A stretch of DNA of 64,000 nucleotides, taken from positions 1 through 64,000 of the forward strand of contig NZ_JACHGR010000004.1 of the NCBI RefSeq assembly GCF_014202415.1. The letters run 5' to 3'. The stretch is from Tolumonas osonensis (lineage in GTDB: Bacteria > Pseudomonadota > Gammaproteobacteria > Enterobacterales > Aeromonadaceae). The position numbers and the translations under genes are program-made. Positions 25,811-35,730 of this stretch are shown in pieces. Below the pieces are notes generated by a model, which was given only the letters and a program-made list of their open reading frames with translations, was not told the origin of the DNA and did not search any database. Position 1 is the first letter of the stretch. Each line of letters starts with the position of its first letter.

Positions 25811-26761
25811 TTAGTGAATCAGCGTTAATGCCTGTTCTAACGCTTTTTGTTTCAGTTGGGCCCCCTGACCAAACCACGCAGAATCAAGACGATTGTCTTG
25901 ATTACGAGCCCGGCGATGATGGTCCACATATTCCGTTACCGCATTCAGTAACCCCCACGCCGTGCCACTGGCAGCCGAGTAATCTGACCCCATGCCTTCA
26001 CCAAGATAAAGATTGCTGACCTTCTGGAAGATTTTGGAATCCGGATTTTCCTCGCTGTAGTCCGGTTCATTTAACACAGATCGCAAATACTGGTCTGCCT
26101 CCATCGGCGAAACAGAACGCTGACCCAACTGCTTGAGGTTTTGCATAAATGAATTCCAATGCGCAAAGCCAATGCCCAGTGCCTCTTTTACCTGCATCGG
26201 GTCAAACTTGGTGGAGTGCGGTACTTTCACGGCACCACTACTATCCCGCGTTGCCATCTGCAAGGTGTTATTACACACCACCCGCACTGAGGTGAATTGT
26301 GCTGTCGTACACAGCGTACCGTCACAACTGGTTGCCAGTAATAAATACGCCTTGATACGGTCATTGCCTTTAATTCGTGCTTCTTGACCGGTTTTCGCCA
26401 ATGCCCAGAGTTTGCGTCCTCCCTTTAATACCCCCGCCGTTTCTAATTCAAAACCACCGACAGAAACCAAGTCTTTATAAAAGTTCAGCACCTCATGGGG
26501 TTGTACGACTTTATAACGATTGGAGACTACCGATAAGGGTTCTAATGAATCAGAACGGTAAAGTACTTTTGCATCAGAGTGCGAACGAATATTTAACGCT
26601 GCAGAGTCTGCATTAAATAAAACGTCCGATTGTTGAATCGACCAATCCATACCAGCTTCTTTAAGCCAGACATGAATGGGTTGATGTTCAGATAATTGAT
26701 TACCTAAACCGTGCCATGGTGTGACACCGATATAAGCCATCGATGAGATTTCGTGTGCCAT
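25811..26761 (-). CDS. DUF932 protein
   Basis: About 316 residues of the DUF932 (phage/plasmid-like TIGR03299) family, common in conjugative plasmids, phages and ICEs, with unknown biochemical role. Typical elements are GVTPWHGLG near the start, then a series of strand-rich segments (SVVSNRYKVVQPHEVL) and a conserved VRVVCNNTL near residue 165. The frame is open to 26875, but GAGGATG ahead of the ATG at 26761 makes that the likely start and avoids overlap with alpA. It is separated from the YqaJ gene by a terminator. Confidence 0.85.
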   Translation of the reverse strand: MAHEISSMAYIGVTPWHGLGNQLSEHQPIHVWLKEAGMDWSIQQSDVLFNADSAALNIRSHSDAKVLYRSDSLEPLSVVSNRYKVVQPHEVLNFYKDLVSVGGFELETAGVLKGGRKLWALAKTGQEARIKGNDRIKAYLLLATSCDGTLCTTAQFTSVRVVCNNTLQMATRDSSGAVKVPHSTKFDPMQVKEALGIGFAHWNSFMQNLKQLGQRSVSPMEADQYLRSVLNEPDYSEENPDSKIFQKVSNLYLGEGMGSDYSAASGTAWGLLNAVTEYVDHHRRARNQDNRLDSAWFGQGAQLKQKALEQALTLIH

Positions 26762-26846
26762 ATATACATCCTCGAATAACAAATCTTCTGAATGATGATT
26801 AATCATTATCGTGATATATATCTCAGCTGAAATGGAAATGGATATT

Positions 26847-27026
26847 CTATCTACTATTGCTAATCTGATTTGCAATCCAATTATCTACATCAGCCTCAAC
26901 CCATGCCGCAAGTCGCCCCCCCATATTAACTTGATGTGGAAATCCCTTAGTTTTAATGAATTTGTAAATAGTTGAACGTGCCAAACCAGTTTTAAACATA
27001 ACATTACCGATACGAATTAGTCTCAT
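26847..27026 (-). CDS. alpA: AlpA-family excisionase/regulator
   Basis: A 59-residue winged helix-turn-helix protein, too short for most gene finders. It reads MRLIRIGNVMFKTGLARSTI, then YKFIKTKGFPHQ and a tail with the usual WVEADVDNWI. AlpA proteins switch on integrase expression or act as excisionases in P4-like and CP4-57-like islands. It is 82 bases from the Gp2-like gene and close to the integrase end of the island, fitting this role. Confidence 0.85.
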   Translation of the reverse strand: MRLIRIGNVMFKTGLARSTIYKFIKTKGFPHQVNMGGRLAAWVEADVDNWIANQISNSR

Positions 27027-27108
27027 GATTTAATCCTCTGTTATTTTCTCATGAGATAATGCAGGTCTGTAAAATTTTACATAAGCCAACCACAGACCTA
27101 CGAGAAAA

Positions 27109-27756
27109 CTAATACTGACTACATCCAAAGCTACGATAACCATCACCGTATGGCTTGGTTTTATATTTAGCCAAATAGCTAACCCTAAAAATAAGTTTCG
27201 AATAAACATCCATGTAATTTATATTATTACTGTCTAAGTAATAGATTGGCTTTACTGGAACATGAACCAAATACTCACATTCCTCATACTCACCCCGCAG
27301 TGCACTAGCCCAAGCTTTTCTAATTTTAGACATCATGTTTCGGTGTGAACGATTAGAATCAAAATCACCAAGAAATGCATAAGCATCCTTATTAAATAGC
27401 AATAGCGCATGATAATGAAGCTGTTCATTATTCTCACCAAGCTCTCTCACCCAACAATAACGCAATCTGCAAGGATGGACTCTACTGCCCTGATTCTTTT
27501 TTCTTTTTAAATCTGCCTTGATCTGTGATTTTAGTGAGTCAATGAAACGAGAAATAACTTCATTACTAGTATTCAAATCATGAACAGGGGAGTCAACATC
27601 AAAGTGATCATTCCTATCTGGTATATATGGCATTCTTAGATCAACACGTAAAGCCATCGTTCTTGGGAATTCAATAACTGCTTTATCAATCGTAGTCATT
27701 ATTTTATTTATATAGGTACGATTCAACACCCCGTGATTATTGTTTAGCTCTGGCAT
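27109..27756 (-). CDS. Inovirus Gp2 / YagK-YfjJ-type replication protein
   Basis: A 215-residue protein of the inovirus-type Gp2/YagK/YfjJ family found in P4-like islands and filamentous phages. QLHYHALLLFN near residue 115 is an HxH motif as in HUH rolling-circle initiators; YLAKYKTK near 195 holds Tyr residues that could be the nicking site. AAGGGG five bases ahead supports the ATG at 27756. It probably nicks an origin on the excised island. Upstream lies a 393-bp gene-free stretch with tandem repeats, a possible origin. Confidence 0.75.
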   Translation of the reverse strand: MPELNNNHGVLNRTYINKIMTTIDKAVIEFPRTMALRVDLRMPYIPDRNDHFDVDSPVHDLNTSNEVISRFIDSLKSQIKADLKRKKNQGSRVHPCRLRYCWVRELGENNEQLHYHALLLFNKDAYAFLGDFDSNRSHRNMMSKIRKAWASALRGEYEECEYLVHVPVKPIYYLDSNNINYMDVYSKLIFRVSYLAKYKTKPYGDGYRSFGCSQY

Positions 27757-28149
27757 TTCATTCCCCTTGGTTATTCATTCATAACCAAGACATGTATGTA
27801 CTTTTTTACATATATCCATTCTCTAGATTACTAACATTAATCATCCCGCCATTTAGGAAAGACATTAATAAACATATATTAAACAAACCGACAAAAAAAA
27901 TCTAAAAAGCACACTTAGCCAGCGATAGAAAAACTCATTAGCATAGTGAATTATTTATTACTTTCACTCTGGAGTTATTAGTTCACACACAAATTTCACA
28001 GAGATAAGTTAGTTTAGCAAAACTGGACGTCACACCCTGCAAAAAGCATCAAAAACACTACAAAAACACATGTAAAACACTTGAAAAACACTTGAAAAAC
28101 ACTTTAATATTGTTACAACAACACCACGAAAACACTACGACGTAGCATT
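27757..28149. other. AT-rich spacer between divergent genes, with direct repeats
   Basis: This 393-bp stretch separates the minus-strand Gp2-type gene from the plus-strand gene at 28150. It holds no gene. The left part has short ACAT/ATGT repeats at 27790-27815. The right part is an array of 11-bp repeats. It must contain promoters for both genes and may hold a replication origin. Confidence 0.6.
28051..28138 (+). repeat. Tandem 11-bp repeats AAAAACACTTG (iteron-like)
   Basis: Units related to AAAAACACTTG start at 28051, 28062, 28074, 28084 and 28095, and another partial unit (AAAACACTAC) is at 28129. Spacing is 10-12 bp, about one helical turn, so proteins could bind all on one face. The array ends 12 bases ahead of the ATG of a gene with a ribbon-helix-helix-like end. 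It could be its operator, or an iteron set for replication. Confidence 0.75.
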
Positions 28150-29010
28150 ATGAACCATAACAATCAAAAACCTTTAAAAATTGAAAAACCAAAAGATACA
28201 AGGCTCATCTATTACTATGCAAATCAATTAAGAGACATTGGCCTGACAATAAACTCCTCTCCATTTTGCCCAAGCGACATGTTAACAGAAATAAACGAAC
28301 TAATTCAGAGCAACAATTATGAGAACTATATAAGCGACATTAAAAATAATGCTGAAGAAAATTTAATTGAAATAGAAAACTTTAATTGGATTGAAAGTGA
28401 TGTGGCTTGTTGCTATGTTTGGAATTTAATCAAAAAAATGCCAACAAACTTATTTTTAAACAATGATGATTACACAAACTTTTATGACAGAATATTTCCT
28501 TTGCACAATCCAACATCGACAACTGAAAGATATGAAATGATAATTAAGTTCTTTGATGTATGGAATACACACAAACAAAATAAATTAAACTTTATCCACA
28601 CTCTAAAAACTCAATGGTCTAACACACTAACAAAAAAACAGCCATTCAAATGGCTACAAGTAGATAACGAAGAGTTATGCGATTGGGTTTGGGAGTATTT
28701 AATTCGCGCTGGCGCAACACTAGGCATAGCAACACCAATAAACAACAGCGAAAAATATATATTTTGCCATTCAGCATTTCATACTTGGAGCGCATCATTA
28801 GAAACAAAAGAGTTATTCCTAATTAAAATATCAAAAGCAAAAAACCAACTTCTATTCAGAAGAAAATTAAACAAAAAGAAATCGCTAAATATTTACATTG
28901 AAGAGAAAGCAAAAGACAATCTTGAACACCTATGCAAAATAACCAATAGAAAAATAAATGAAACCATAGAATACTTAATTAACGAGGAATACAAAAAACA
29001 TGTGAAATAA
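28150..29010 (+). CDS. Unrecognised AT-rich gene with C-terminal ribbon-helix-helix-like segment
   Basis: A 286-residue protein, the only plus-strand gene in the right half of the island. Residues 1-235 match nothing I know and are rich in Asn, Lys, Trp and Phe. Residues about 240-283 (SLNIYIEEKAKDNLEHLCKI then INETIEYLINEEY) have the strand-helix-helix pattern of ribbon-helix-helix DNA-binding proteins. No clear ribosome binding site. Codon use is strongly AT-biased, unlike neighbours, which speaks for a different origin. The tandem repeats directly upstream suit self-control or a role in replication or partition. The function is not known. Confidence 0.7.
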   Translation: MNHNNQKPLKIEKPKDTRLIYYYANQLRDIGLTINSSPFCPSDMLTEINELIQSNNYENYISDIKNNAEENLIEIENFNWIESDVACCYVWNLIKKMPTNLFLNNDDYTNFYDRIFPLHNPTSTTERYEMIIKFFDVWNTHKQNKLNFIHTLKTQWSNTLTKKQPFKWLQVDNEELCDWVWEYLIRAGATLGIATPINNSEKYIFCHSAFHTWSASLETKELFLIKISKAKNQLLFRRKLNKKKSLNIYIEEKAKDNLEHLCKITNRKINETIEYLINEEYKKHVK

Positions 29011-29023
29011 AAGCATGTATTCT

Positions 29024-29034
29024 GGGGGGGGGGG
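29024..29034 (+). repeat. Run of eleven G
   Basis: A homopolymer of eleven G lies 14 bases after the stop of the gene ending at 29010 and before the convergent integrase end. Such runs are prone to slippage, in cells or in sequencing. Being outside coding frames, it would not shift a protein as annotated. Confidence 0.9.
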
Positions 29035-29112
29035 ACACCATTAACAAACATTTCACCCCCAAAAACAACAAAGCGCTGAAGTGTAAAAGACAGAGAAAAA
29101 AACTTTATTTTA

Positions 29113-30309
29113 TTATGTTTTAGCTATCCACATATCAATCATATCTCCCCACTGCTGCAACATATCTCTACGCTGTTCTGCATATTCAGCTTTATTATAT
29201 ACAGCCCGAACACCACGCTGTTCATGTGCTAAACACTTCTCGATCCAATCACTATTGAAACCAGCTTCATGCAATAATGTTGAGGCTGTTCTTCTGAGAT
29301 CGTGAACTGACACCTTTTCTATTTTTTCTCCGGCTTCTTGAGCTAATTTTACAGCTGCATCAATTACTCGATTTAATGTTGCCTGAGACATCGTTTTCTG
29401 AGAAGACTGATTATTCGATGGTAATAAATAATCTGAGTAACCCGCACACATTTTAAAGGTTACAAGTATGTCTAGAGCTTGTCTGGATAAATAAATAACA
29501 TGTGAGCGACTCGCTTTCATTCGTGTTGCAGGTATCGTCCAGGTTGCATTTTCAAAACTTATCTCATCCCATGTTGCATGTAATAACTCCGACTTGCGGA
29601 CCATAGTCAGTAAAATAAATTTTACAGCAAGTTTAATTGTAGGTATTGAGCCGACCTGCTCCAGATACCTGAATAAGATGCCAATTTCCTCTGGAGACAG
29701 GGTTCTGTCTCGTGCCTTAAAAGTCGCGATATTTGATGCTCGGATCAACTCCACAGGGTTATCAATACGCACACCAATACCATTTGCAAACCTGAACACG
29801 CTACTCATGATTTCACGGACCTGTACCGCAGTTGATGGCGCACCACGGTCTCGGATCTTCTCACAATGCGCCAGAACGCTTTCAGTACTGATTTCTTTAA
29901 GTAGCTTGTTGTGGAATATAGGCAAAATCTCCCGGTTCACAACTCCACGCTTCAAATCGAGCGTACTGTCTGCAACCTTCAACGAAGCAAGCCATTTGTC
30001 GGTATATTCCCCAAAAGTGAGTTCGTCTTTTAGCTTTTTTTTACCGTCACGCTTCTCACAAGTTGGTGAAATACCTTGAGAAATAAGCTTTTTTGCTTCA
30101 ACTAGTTTTCCCCTTGCCTCGGCCAAACCAATACCGTCATGACCATACTTTCCTATTGTTAAAGTCTCTCTACGACCATTGATTCGGTAGTCATACCGAA
30201 AAGAAATCGTCCCTTTGGGGCTAACAGCAACATAAAGACCCTCTCGATCGACAACTTTGTAGAGTTTTTCCTTTGGTTTGAGATTTTTTAGCCTAGTGTC
30301 TGTGAGCAT
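29113..30309 (-). CDS. int: P4-type tyrosine integrase of the island
   Basis: A 398-residue site-specific recombinase. It has an N-terminal arm-binding DUF4102 domain (GLYVAVSPKGTISFRYDYR), a SAM-like core-binding domain at about 95-200 and a C-terminal catalytic domain. All catalytic residues are visible: Arg in TMVRKSEL, HxxR in HDLRRTAS, His in LAHEQ and Tyr in AVYNKAEY. It should integrate and excise the island at the guaA end. Inverted and direct repeats of TACCGTCA just upstream may be arm sites or an operator. It is complete and probably functional. Confidence 0.95.
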   Translation of the reverse strand: MLTDTRLKNLKPKEKLYKVVDREGLYVAVSPKGTISFRYDYRINGRRETLTIGKYGHDGIGLAEARGKLVEAKKLISQGISPTCEKRDGKKKLKDELTFGEYTDKWLASLKVADSTLDLKRGVVNREILPIFHNKLLKEISTESVLAHCEKIRDRGAPSTAVQVREIMSSVFRFANGIGVRIDNPVELIRASNIATFKARDRTLSPEEIGILFRYLEQVGSIPTIKLAVKFILLTMVRKSELLHATWDEISFENATWTIPATRMKASRSHVIYLSRQALDILVTFKMCAGYSDYLLPSNNQSSQKTMSQATLNRVIDAAVKLAQEAGEKIEKVSVHDLRRTASTLLHEAGFNSDWIEKCLAHEQRGVRAVYNKAEYAEQRRDMLQQWGDMIDMWIAKT

Positions 30310-30320
30310 ATAAATAAAAA

Positions 30321-30382
30321 TACCGTCAGGTGATGACGGTAAAATAGCACATTTATTTCAGATAGAAAGTTCTATACCGTCA
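30321..30382. repeat. TACCGTCA repeats between the integrase and guaA
   Basis: TACCGTCA occurs at 30321-30328, as an inverted copy TGACGGTA at 30334-30341, and directly at 30375-30382. The first two form an 8-bp inverted repeat with a 5-base loop at the integrase promoter. They may be integrase arm sites, an AlpA-type operator, or both. Confidence 0.6.
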
Positions 30383-30435
30383 ATAATACCGCCTCCAGAC
30401 CGAAGCTGCACATATTCGCCTGTAGACAACCAGAA

Positions 30436-30463
30436 ACAAAAAAGCCCCTAAAATTAGGGGCTT
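30436..30463 (-). terminator. guaA terminator
   Basis: AAGCCCCTAA and TTAGGGGCTT form a 10-bp stem; on the minus strand a T-rich run follows. It lies 47 bases beyond the guaA stop and ends the guaBA transcript. Confidence 0.85.
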
Positions 30464-30509
30464 ATATTCAATCAATAGATGTCTGTAGACATCTGGAAAC
30501 AGTAATTTA

Positions 30510-32087
30510 CTATTCCCACTCGATCGTTGCTGGCGGCTTACCGGAAATATCATAAACCACACGGCTGATACCATTGATTTCATTGATAATTCTGTTGGAT
30601 ACATGACCCAGGAAATCGTATGGCAGATGCGCCCAGTGCGCCGTCATGAAGTCGATGGTTTCTACTGCACGCAGTGAAACAACCCAGTCATACTTACGGC
30701 CGTCGCCCATTACGCCCACAGAGCGTACTGGCAGGAACACAGTGAACGCCTGGCTCACTTTGTGGTACAGATCAGCCTTGTGCAGCTCTTCAATGAAGAT
30801 AGCGTCGGCGCGACGCAGCAGGTCACAGTACTCTTTCTTCACTTCACCCAGCACACGAACACCTAAGCCAGGGCCTGGGAACGGATGACGGTACAGCATG
30901 TTATAAGGCAGACCCAGTTCCAGACCGACACGGCGAACTTCATCTTTGAACAGTTCACGCAGCGGTTCAACCAGACCCATCTTCATATCATCTGGCAGAC
31001 CGCCCACATTATGGTGCGACTTGATCACATGTGCCTTGCCGGTTTTAGACGCCGCAGACTCGATCACGTCAGGGTAGATAGTGCCCTGCGCCAGCCATTT
31101 GGCGTTTTTCAGTTTCTTCGATTCATCATCGAATACTTCGACAAACACACGACCGATCGCTTTACGTTTCAGTTCAGGATCAGCAATGCCTTCCAGCGCA
31201 GACAGGAAACGTTCTTCCGCATCTACTTTGATGATGTTCAGACCAAAATGGTCACCGAACATCTCCATTACCTGCTGGCCTTCGTTCAGACGCAGTAAGC
31301 CGTTATCCACGAATACGCAGGTCAGTTTCTTGCCAATAGCACGGTGGATTAGCATGGCAACAACGGAAGAATCCACGCCGCCAGACAGACCCAGAATTAC
31401 TTCGTCATCACCCACCTGTTCTTTAATGCGTTTTACCGCATCTTCGATGATGGTGGCAGGCGTCCACAGTGCTTCACACTGACAGATATCTTTCACAAAA
31501 CGCTCCAGCATACGGGCGCCTTGCTTGGTGTGAGTCACTTCAGGGTGGAACTGCACGCCATAGAAGCGTTTCGCTTCATTCGCCATCGCCGCATGCGGGC
31601 AAGTCGGCGTCGCCGCAACAGTCACGAAATCATCCGGAATAGCGACCACTTTATCACCGTGGCTCATCCACACATCCAGCTCCGGACGGCCATTTTCAGC
31701 CAGAGAGTCTTCGATGTTATGGAACAGGTCACAGTCTTTCACCAGCTGTACTTTGGCATAACCGAACTCGCGTTTATCCGAGCCTTCGACTTTACCACCC
31801 AGCTGTTCAGACATGGTCTGCATGCCGTAGCACACACCCAGTACAGGCACACCGGCATTGAATACATACTCAGGGGCACGCGGGCTACCCGCTTCTGTCA
31901 CGGACTCAGGGCCGCCAGACAGAATGATCCCGTTCGGATTGAACTCGCGGATCTGCTCTTCAGTTACGTCCCACGCCCACAGTTCGCAGTACACACCGAT
32001 CTCACGCACACGGCGCGCAATCAGCTGGGTATACTGAGAACCGAAGTCCAGGATCAGAATACGGTGATCGTGAATATTTTTACTCAT
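30510..32087 (-). CDS. guaA: GMP synthase (glutamine-hydrolysing)
   Basis: Converts XMP to GMP using glutamine and ATP, the last step of guanine nucleotide synthesis in the cytoplasm. The 525-residue protein has a class I amidotransferase domain with Cys in GVCYGMQ near residue 83 and HPEVTH near 178. It is followed by the PP-loop ATPase motif GLSGGVDSS near 230 and a C-terminal dimer domain ending PPATIEWE. It is the second gene of guaBA. The 3' end appears intact although it borders the island. Confidence 0.98.
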   Translation of the reverse strand: MSKNIHDHRILILDFGSQYTQLIARRVREIGVYCELWAWDVTEEQIREFNPNGIILSGGPESVTEAGSPRAPEYVFNAGVPVLGVCYGMQTMSEQLGGKVEGSDKREFGYAKVQLVKDCDLFHNIEDSLAENGRPELDVWMSHGDKVVAIPDDFVTVAATPTCPHAAMANEAKRFYGVQFHPEVTHTKQGARMLERFVKDICQCEALWTPATIIEDAVKRIKEQVGDDEVILGLSGGVDSSVVAMLIHRAIGKKLTCVFVDNGLLRLNEGQQVMEMFGDHFGLNIIKVDAEERFLSALEGIADPELKRKAIGRVFVEVFDDESKKLKNAKWLAQGTIYPDVIESAASKTGKAHVIKSHHNVGGLPDDMKMGLVEPLRELFKDEVRRVGLELGLPYNMLYRHPFPGPGLGVRVLGEVKKEYCDLLRRADAIFIEELHKADLYHKVSQAFTVFLPVRSVGVMGDGRKYDWVVSLRAVETIDFMTAHWAHLPYDFLGHVSNRIINEINGISRVVYDISGKPPATIEWE

Positions 32088-32143
32088 GGTCGTCCTAATC
32101 TTTATTAAGGAGTGGCCAATACGACAACATCCGTTATCGTATG

Positions 32144-32171
32144 AAATAAATCAGGGCGCTGTGCGCCCTGA
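32144..32171 (-). terminator. Hairpin in the guaB-guaA gap, attenuator or partial terminator
   Basis: TCAGGGCGC and GCGCCCTGA form a 9-bp stem with three-base loop; on the minus strand TTTATTT follows. Placed between guaB and guaA, it could lower guaA expression relative to guaB. Confidence 0.65.
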
Positions 32172-32183
32172 CTGTTTGTCAAT

Positions 32184-33647
32184 TTAGCCCATGCGATAGT
32201 TCGGGGCTTCTTTCGTGATGGTCACATCGTGTACGTGTGACTCCTGGATACCTGAGCCGGTGATCTTCACGAATTCTGCCTTGGTACGCAGGTCTTCTAT
32301 TGTAGCAGAACCTGTGAGGCCCATGGCAGAGCGTAAACCGCCCATTTGCTGATGAATGATCTCTTTTAACCAGCCTTTGTAGGCTACACGGCCTTCGATA
32401 CCTTCCGGAACCAGCTTGTCAGCAGCGTTATCAGACTGGAAGTAACGGTCAGAAGAACCTTTAGACATCGCGCCTAATGAGCCCATACCACGGTAGGATT
32501 TGTAAGAACGCCCCTGATACAGTTCGATTTCACCCGGAGATTCTTCAGTACCCGCGAACATGGAGCCAACCATTACCAGACTTGCGCCTGCAGCAATCGA
32601 TTTAGCGATATCGCCGGAGAAGCGGATACCACCGTCAGCAATCACCGGAATACCGGTGCCTTTTGCTGCTTCTGCTGCATCAGAAATCGCAGTGATTTGC
32701 GGAACGCCACAACCGGTTACGATACGGGTAGTACAGATAGAGCCAGGGCCGATACCTACTTTAACCGCGCTTACACCCGCTTCGATCAATGCTTCAGCAC
32801 CTTTCGCAGTCGCAATGTTACCACCGACGATTGGCAGATTAGGGAACTGCTGACGGGTTTCACGGATACGATCCAGAACACCTTGAGAATGACCATGTGA
32901 AGAGTCGATCAGCAGCACGTCAACGCCCGCCGCCACCAGTGCAGCAACACGTTCTTCGTTACCTGCACCAGCACCCACAGCGGCGCCAACACGCAGACGA
33001 CCCATCGCGTCTTTACACGCATTAGGTTTGCTTTCGGCTTTCTGGAAATCTTTAACTGTGATCATGCCGGTCAGTTTGAAATCGTCATTTACGATCAGCA
33101 CTTTCTCAATGCGGTGTTTCTGCATCAGTGATTGCACAGATTCACGGGACGCATTTTCATGCACAGTCACCAGACGTGATTTCGGCGTCATCACTTCATG
33201 CACTTTCATGCTCAGGTCGGTCACGAAACGTACGTCACGGCCCGTAATAATACCAACCAGAGAACCGTCAGTATCAACAACAGGGAAACCACCGAAACCA
33301 CTGCGGAAAGTCAGCTCTTTGATCTGAGCGATGGTCATATCAGGGAAAACAGTCACCGGATCAGTAACGATACCGCTTTCGAACTTCTTAACGCGGCGAA
33401 CTTTGTCAGCCTGCTGTTCGATAGACATGTTTTTGTGGATGAAACCTAAGCCACCTTCCTGAGCCAGTGCAATCGCCAGACGCGCACCGGTTACGGTATC
33501 CATTGCAGCGGAAACCATAGGAATGTTCAGCACGATATCTTTTGTCAGATGAGTGCGCAGATCAGCGGTATTAGGAAGAACGATTGAATGAGCAGGGACT
33601 AACAGAACGTCGTCAAAAGTCAGTGCTTCTTTGGCTATGCGTAACAT
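32184..33647 (-). CDS. guaB: IMP dehydrogenase
   Basis: Oxidises IMP to XMP with NAD, the committed step to guanine nucleotides. The 487-residue protein is a TIM barrel with the catalytic loop [11 protein letters not shown] near residue 300 and a pair of CBS domains inserted at about 95-205 that bind regulatory nucleotides. It is the first gene of guaBA and is divergent from xseA; the 175-bp gap between them holds both promoters. Confidence 0.98.
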   Translation of the reverse strand: MLRIAKEALTFDDVLLVPAHSIVLPNTADLRTHLTKDIVLNIPMVSAAMDTVTGARLAIALAQEGGLGFIHKNMSIEQQADKVRRVKKFESGIVTDPVTVFPDMTIAQIKELTFRSGFGGFPVVDTDGSLVGIITGRDVRFVTDLSMKVHEVMTPKSRLVTVHENASRESVQSLMQKHRIEKVLIVNDDFKLTGMITVKDFQKAESKPNACKDAMGRLRVGAAVGAGAGNEERVAALVAAGVDVLLIDSSHGHSQGVLDRIRETRQQFPNLPIVGGNIATAKGAEALIEAGVSAVKVGIGPGSICTTRIVTGCGVPQITAISDAAEAAKGTGIPVIADGGIRFSGDIAKSIAAGASLVMVGSMFAGTEESPGEIELYQGRSYKSYRGMGSLGAMSKGSSDRYFQSDNAADKLVPEGIEGRVAYKGWLKEIIHQQMGGLRSAMGLTGSATIEDLRTKAEFVKITGSGIQESHVHDVTITKEAPNYRMG

Positions 33648-33822
33648 GGCAACATCTCACCGTTAATTAATGAAAGGGGGTGGGTAAAATATTGCAGCGA
33701 GATTTTAGGCACTTCATAGGGGTTGGTAAAGTAATTTTGCGTTTTAAATCACAATTTTTTTTACCACTGTCGCAGGTCGTTGTTATTATTAGCCTCTGTT
33801 CCTGTGAATAAAGAGCGATCCA

Positions 33823-35169
33823 GTGGCTATATCTCAACCAGTAATTTATACCGTCAGCCGTCTGAACAATGTGGTTCGTCTTCTCCTGGAACAGGAAATG
33901 GGACTGGTCTGGCTCACCGCCGAAATCTCCAATCTGGTACAACACAGCTCCGGACACTGGTATTTCACGCTCAAAGATCAGCAGGCGCAAATCAAGGCAG
34001 CCATGTTTAAAGGTCAGAATCGCCGCGTCAGTTTCCGTCCGCAAAATGGTCAGCAAGTACTGGTTCAGGGCCAGCTGTCACTTTATGAGGCCCGCGGTGA
34101 CTATCAGCTGATCGTGGAAAAAATGCAGCCGGCCGGTGACGGTCTGTTGCAGATGAAACTGGAAGCATTGAAAACCCGGCTGATCGCAGAAGGCTTGTTC
34201 GATCCACAGCGCAAACGGCCGTTGCCTTCTCAGCCCAGACAACTCGGTATCATCACCTCCCCAACCGGTGCAGCCATCCATGACATGCTGACTATTCTGG
34301 CCCGTCGCGATCCGGCATTACCGGTGATCCTGTATCCCAGTGCAGTTCAGGGAGAAGGTGCTGTTCCGGTACTGTTACAGGCATTGGAAACAGCCTGGCG
34401 CCGCAATGAATGCGACCTGCTGATTATTGGCCGTGGCGGCGGTTCCCTGGAAGATCTCTGGTGTTTCAATGACGAACGCGTCGTAAGAGCGATCGCCACC
34501 AGCCCGATACCGATTGTCAGCGCGGTTGGCCATGAAACCGACGTTACCTTGTCTGACTTCGCTGCTGATTTGCGGGCGCCAACTCCCTCTGCTGCAGCCG
34601 AGCTGGTCAGCCGGGATCAGCAACAGCAATTACACCGCCTGACGCAATACCAGCACCGGTTGCAACAGGCCATGCAGCTACAGCTGCAACAACAGCAGTT
34701 AAGCTGGCAACAGCTCTACAGCCGGCTGAATACACAAAATCCCCGGTATCAGCTACAGCAAAAAATCCAGAAACAGGACGAATTACAGTACCGCCTGGAG
34801 CATGCCCTGCAGCAAACGCTGTCACGAGCTCATTACCGCTGGACCGTGCAGCAGCAGCGGTTACAGCAACAGTCCCCACAGAACCGGATACAGAATTTGC
34901 AACATCAGCAAACCTATCTGTACCAGCGTCTGCTGACCGCTGTAGGCAATCAACTGCAGGATAAAAATCAGGCTCTGTCCCGGCTGAGCGGCCAGTTGCA
35001 GGCGTTAAGTCCGCTGCAGGTACTGGCCAGAGGCTATTCAGTCACCACCAATACCCGCGGTGAACTGATCCACAACAGCCAGCAGGTAAGCAGTGGCGAC
35101 ACACTGAATATTCAGCTACATCAGGGAACGCTAAAAGTCAGAGCAGAAGAAATTAAACCTGAGAATTAA
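33823..35169 (+). CDS. xseA: Exonuclease VII large subunit
   Basis: Catalytic subunit of exonuclease VII, which degrades single-stranded DNA in both directions. The 448-residue protein starts with an OB fold ([15 protein letters not shown]...). The conserved core contains [11 protein letters not shown] near 200 and [12 protein letters not shown] near 235. It continues into a very glutamine-rich coiled coil (about 265-390) that binds XseB. The start is GTG at 33823 with AAGAG upstream. Divergent from guaB, as in many gammaproteobacteria, and overlapping the convergent yciA end by four bases. Confidence 0.97.
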   Translation: MAISQPVIYTVSRLNNVVRLLLEQEMGLVWLTAEISNLVQHSSGHWYFTLKDQQAQIKAAMFKGQNRRVSFRPQNGQQVLVQGQLSLYEARGDYQLIVEKMQPAGDGLLQMKLEALKTRLIAEGLFDPQRKRPLPSQPRQLGIITSPTGAAIHDMLTILARRDPALPVILYPSAVQGEGAVPVLLQALETAWRRNECDLLIIGRGGGSLEDLWCFNDERVVRAIATSPIPIVSAVGHETDVTLSDFAADLRAPTPSAAAELVSRDQQQQLHRLTQYQHRLQQAMQLQLQQQQLSWQQLYSRLNTQNPRYQLQQKIQKQDELQYRLEHALQQTLSRAHYRWTVQQQRLQQQSPQNRIQNLQHQQTYLYQRLLTAVGNQLQDKNQALSRLSGQLQALSPLQVLARGYSVTTNTRGELIHNSQQVSSGDTLNIQLHQGTLKVRAEEIKPEN

Positions 35170-35564
35170 TCTTTGGGAACGGGTCGCGGGCGCCCGGTTT
35201 CATCAATGGCAACATACGTGAATACGCCCTCGGTGACACAATAACGTTCATAGCTTTCAGAACGCAGCAGAGGTTTTATCCAGACTTCCAGATGAATTGT
35301 CATCGATGTCTTGCCCACTCTGGCGCATTCACCGTGGACACAAATTGCATCACCTACCTTGACCGGCTGATGAAATGTCATGCCTTCAACCGCGACCGTA
35401 GCGATTCGGCCCTTTGCTATCTCCGTCGCCAGCATGCCGCCCGCCAAATCCATCTGCGACATGATCCAGCCACCAAATATATCCCCGTTCTGATTGGTAT
35501 CTGCCGGCATACCCTGAGTCCGGATGATCAGATCGCCTTTCGGGTAACGTTTTTCATTGTTCAT
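35166..35564 (-). CDS. yciA: Acyl-CoA thioesterase YciA
   Basis: Hot-dog-fold thioesterase that splits a range of acyl-CoA molecules. The 132-residue form from the ATG at 35564 ([12 protein letters not shown]) matches the family length; the open frame goes on to 35654 but that N-terminus looks non-coding. The conserved motif [17 protein letters not shown] near residue 24 has the catalytic Asp and the nucleotide-binding turn, and VGDAICVHG follows near 72. It probably balances CoA pools. Confidence 0.9.
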   Translation of the reverse strand: MNNEKRYPKGDLIIRTQGMPADTNQNGDIFGGWIMSQMDLAGGMLATEIAKGRIATVAVEGMTFHQPVKVGDAICVHGECARVGKTSMTIHLEVWIKPLLRSESYERYCVTEGVFTYVAIDETGRPRPVPKD

Positions 35565-35730
35565 TTTAATCACGTACGTCTTGTAATAAAAATGTAAAAT
35601 ATACTCGCCGACAACGTTTTTGACTATGTGGCTTTTGACTATGTGTATGCGCAAATGATGGAGATCCGGTACTTATCTCAATAGAGAAGTACCGGATACA
35701 GGTTCGGAAATGACTGTGACTGACTGATTT

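Larger units (their letters stand above)
1..30441. mobile_element. Genomic island at the guaA 3' end (right-hand part)
   Basis: Defence, recombination and replication genes of foreign type fill this stretch. A P4-type tyrosine integrase lies at its right end beside the guaA 3' end, which is an established integration locus for islands. Core genes start abruptly at guaA. Base composition varies strongly inside (very AT-rich zorC/zorD and 28.1-29.0 kb, more balanced hsd genes), suggesting a mosaic built by several acquisitions. The left end lies outside the window, and I found no second copy of the guaA 3' end inside it, so the exact right boundary is approximate. Confidence 0.75.

Noticed and set aside
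28051-28138. CRISPR array
   Set aside because: Repeat units are only 10-11 bp and directly joined, with no spacers and no cas genes in the window.
30510-30530. Disrupted guaA 3' end due to island integration
   Set aside because: The protein ends with the normal PPATIEWE, so guaA is complete.
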